From NCBI GenBank assembly GCA_903892305.1, contig CAITHQ010000255.1, positions 1-32,410 on the forward strand: a DNA stretch of 32,410 nt, in the 5' to 3' direction. Of this stretch, positions 30,501 to 32,410 are shown piece after piece. The DNA comes from an uncultured Alphaproteobacteria bacterium. Lineage in GTDB: Bacteria > Pseudomonadota > Alphaproteobacteria > Caulobacterales > Caulobacteraceae. How positions within the stretch are numbered: the first letter of the stretch is position 1; the number at the start of each line of letters is the position of its first letter. The notes beneath the pieces were generated by a model that saw nothing but the letters and a program-made list of their open reading frames with translations, was not told where the DNA came from and ran no database searches. Both the position numbers and the translations under genes were made by a program.

Positions 30501-32410
30501 ATGGCAATGCCGAGCTCGCCCGATATTTGGCCCCTCCTGCAATCCAGGCGTGGGCAAGCTGGGGCATACGTTAATGGCGGAGGATTTAGCTGGCTGGTGG
30601 TCAGCTTTCTGATCGTAGCGCTTTCTGCCTGCCTCACCTGGTCAGCCAAAGCCGCGCCCATGCCAGAGGAGCGGGCTCGGGTTCTTTCCATTGCATCGAC
30701 CATTGAGCGCGATGCAAAGTCTACGACCTATGACGATCTGGGAAAGTTCGGACAGCAGGCTTTGTCGCTAAAGGGGGCCGATAAATTCGTCCGGCTCCAA
30801 TATGTGTCTCAGGAATATATCGAAAATTACGACATCGAGAAGTTTCAGAAATGGAATCAAATACTTCTCAACACGGCCAAGCAGGAAAACTCAGAGCGCT
30901 TTGTAAAAATAGCAGAAATTGATCAGACCCTGATCCAGGTCATTTTGGGCGATGAGTCCGCCTTGAAACGGCTGGCAGATCGCTCAACGACCGAGACAGA
31001 TTGGTACGTTAAGGCCCATGCCCTCCTGCAAAGGGCGAATATTTCATCGGCCATGAACCGCAATACAGACAGCCTCCTGCTGGTCAGTGAGGCAGAGACC
31101 CTGGTCCGTGGGCGAGGGATCGAGTCCTCCTATGTGCGTCTGGAGATCGATGAGGCCCGCGCCCTACGGCTCATCACCGTCTTTGACATTTTTGGTGCGG
31201 CCAAGCTCATGGAGGATGCCGCTTCCATCTATCACGGCCTAGGCCTTCCAAGGCCAAATAACCAAGAATTATACAATATGGCGGCCATCGCGATCCGCCT
31301 TGGTGACGAGGATCTCGCCAACAAGCTATTTTCCATCTACCACGGATTAGCCAGACCCTCGGACTCGCAAAGTCAAAAGCTGAATTATGTGAACCTGTGC
31401 GCGGCTGTGAATCAAGCCTTCGGCACACCGCAGCAGGTTCTGGACTGTATTGGCTCCACGAACCTCGACTTGCAGCAAGGCGGCCCCACAGCCTCCATCG
31501 TCACCGTTCAGCGCGCGCTGGCCAGAGCGCAGTTGGGCCAGGTCGCCCAGGCTGAAAACGATTATGCGGCCTTGAAAGCCATTGAGGCGAAGGGCGGTTT
31601 GCTACCAACCGTTGCGACCAGGCTGTCTGTTCTAGAGGCCGAAATTAAGGCTGCTCGCGGCGACGCCCAGTCAGGCTTCAAACAGCTACGGGAGTTCATG
31701 CGATCCCAGGCCATCACTGAAGCCCAGATGTACGATTCAAGCCGTCGGGAAATCACTGAAGAATACACGCGCAACCTCCGTCTGCGCGCCCAATTGGTGA
31801 AGAGCCAAAGCCTGATTATCGCTCTCACCCTAGCCGCCTTGGCCGGGGGGGGCGTCATGTTGGGCCTACAAATCAGACTGGCCAACCGATATCGTAAACA
31901 ACGGGCGCGGGCTGAAGCAGCCACAGCGGCAAAGGACGAATTCCTCTCCAATATGAGCCACGAAATCCGCACGCCACTCACCGCGGTGATCGGCTTCGCA
32001 CAGCTGCTCAAGAATCGCAGAGACCTACCTGAAGATGCCCTGGCTCAAATTAGGAAAGTTATGGACGGCGGGAACGCCCTATTGCTGATCGTCAATGATG
32101 TCCTGGATTTCTCGAAAATCGAGTCTGGACGGCTAGAGCTCGAGCCACGGCCGTTTAAGCCGGAGGATGTCGTATCCAGGGCCGTAGCCTTGGTGGAAGG
32201 TCAGGCAGAAGCCAAAGGGCTTAACCTTTGTTTCCAGGCAGATGGCAACCTGCCTGAATTGGTCGTAGGCGATGCAGGACGACTACGGCAAGCCATTCTG
32301 AACCTGGTCAATAACGCGGTGAAATTCACGAGCAGCGGGTCCGTTTTGGTCAAGTTGGCCTATGACGCTCAGACCTCCAGACTGTCCTGTGACGTGACAG
32401 ATACCGGCCC
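30501..32410 (+). CDS. Membrane sensor histidine kinase with TPR-like N-terminal sensor region (truncated at window end)
   Basis: Open frame from ATG 30501 to the window end (not in ORF track because there is no stop): N-terminal hydrophobic segment SWLVVSFLIVALSACLTWSAKAA, helical repeats, TM2 SLIIALTLAALAGGGVMLGLQI, HisKA H-box KDEFLSNMSHEIRTPLTAVIGFAQLL, N-box GRLRQAILNLVNNAVKFT. Confidence 0.92.
   Translation, partial: MAMPSSPDIWPLLQSRRGQAGAYVNGGGFSWLVVSFLIVALSACLTWSAKAAPMPEERARVLSIASTIERDAKSTTYDDLGKFGQQALSLKGADKFVRLQYVSQEYIENYDIEKFQKWNQILLNTAKQENSERFVKIAEIDQTLIQVILGDESALKRLADRSTTETDWYVKAHALLQRANISSAMNRNTDSLLLVSEAETLVRGRGIESSYVRLEIDEARALRLITVFDIFGAAKLMEDAASIYHGLGLPRPNNQELYNMAAIAIRLGDEDLANKLFSIYHGLARPSDSQSQKLNYVNLCAAVNQAFGTPQQVLDCIGSTNLDLQQGGPTASIVTVQRALARAQLGQVAQAENDYAALKAIEAKGGLLPTVATRLSVLEAEIKAARGDAQSGFKQLREFMRSQAITEAQMYDSSRREITEEYTRNLRLRAQLVKSQSLIIALTLAALAGGGVMLGLQIRLANRYRKQRARAEAATAAKDEFLSNMSHEIRTPLTAVIGFAQLLKNRRDLPEDALAQIRKVMDGGNALLLIVNDVLDFSKIESGRLELEPRPFKPEDVVSRAVALVEGQAEAKGLNLCFQADGNLPELVVGDAGRLRQAILNLVNNAVKFTSSGSVLVKLAYDAQTSRLSCDVTDTG

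Overview
The window is an alphaproteobacterial, probably Caulobacterales-like, chromosomal segment; the taxon is inferred from gene content, an exact CtrA-type site and clustered GANTC motifs. Most of it is one long minus-strand division/cell-wall (dcw) cluster, read 5'->3' on the minus strand: mraZ-rsmH-ftsL-ftsI-murE-murF-mraY-murD-ftsW-murG-murC-murB-[M28 peptidase]-ddl-ftsQ-ftsA-ftsZ-lpxC-bamD-recN-ligA (partial). Most junctions from mraZ to ftsA are 1-4 nt stop/start overlaps. Upstream of mraZ on the same strand are rnpB (RNase P RNA), a GNAT acetyltransferase, a PaiB-like FMN-binding protein, an AmpD-like amidase and an EamA transporter. On the plus strand are an amidase-signature enzyme, a gamma-carbonic-anhydrase-like hexapeptide protein, and a truncated membrane histidine kinase with a TPR-like sensor region; the kinase has no in-window stop, so the ORF track omits it. 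The region is mostly orthodox. Points worth a second look are: (1) an exact TTAA-N7-TTAA site plus four GANTC sites upstream of ftsZ; (2) a three-unit TGGGN-N5 array upstream of mraZ resembling the MraZ-binding box, overlapping a one-mismatch CtrA-like site; (3) an M28 metallopeptidase translationally coupled to ddl inside the dcw cluster; (4) a ~65-71 bp out-of-frame ddl/ftsQ overlap carrying a G7 tract; (5) a G8 tract in the histidine kinase between sensor and catalytic domains. I found no clear previously undescribed system. No database search was possible.
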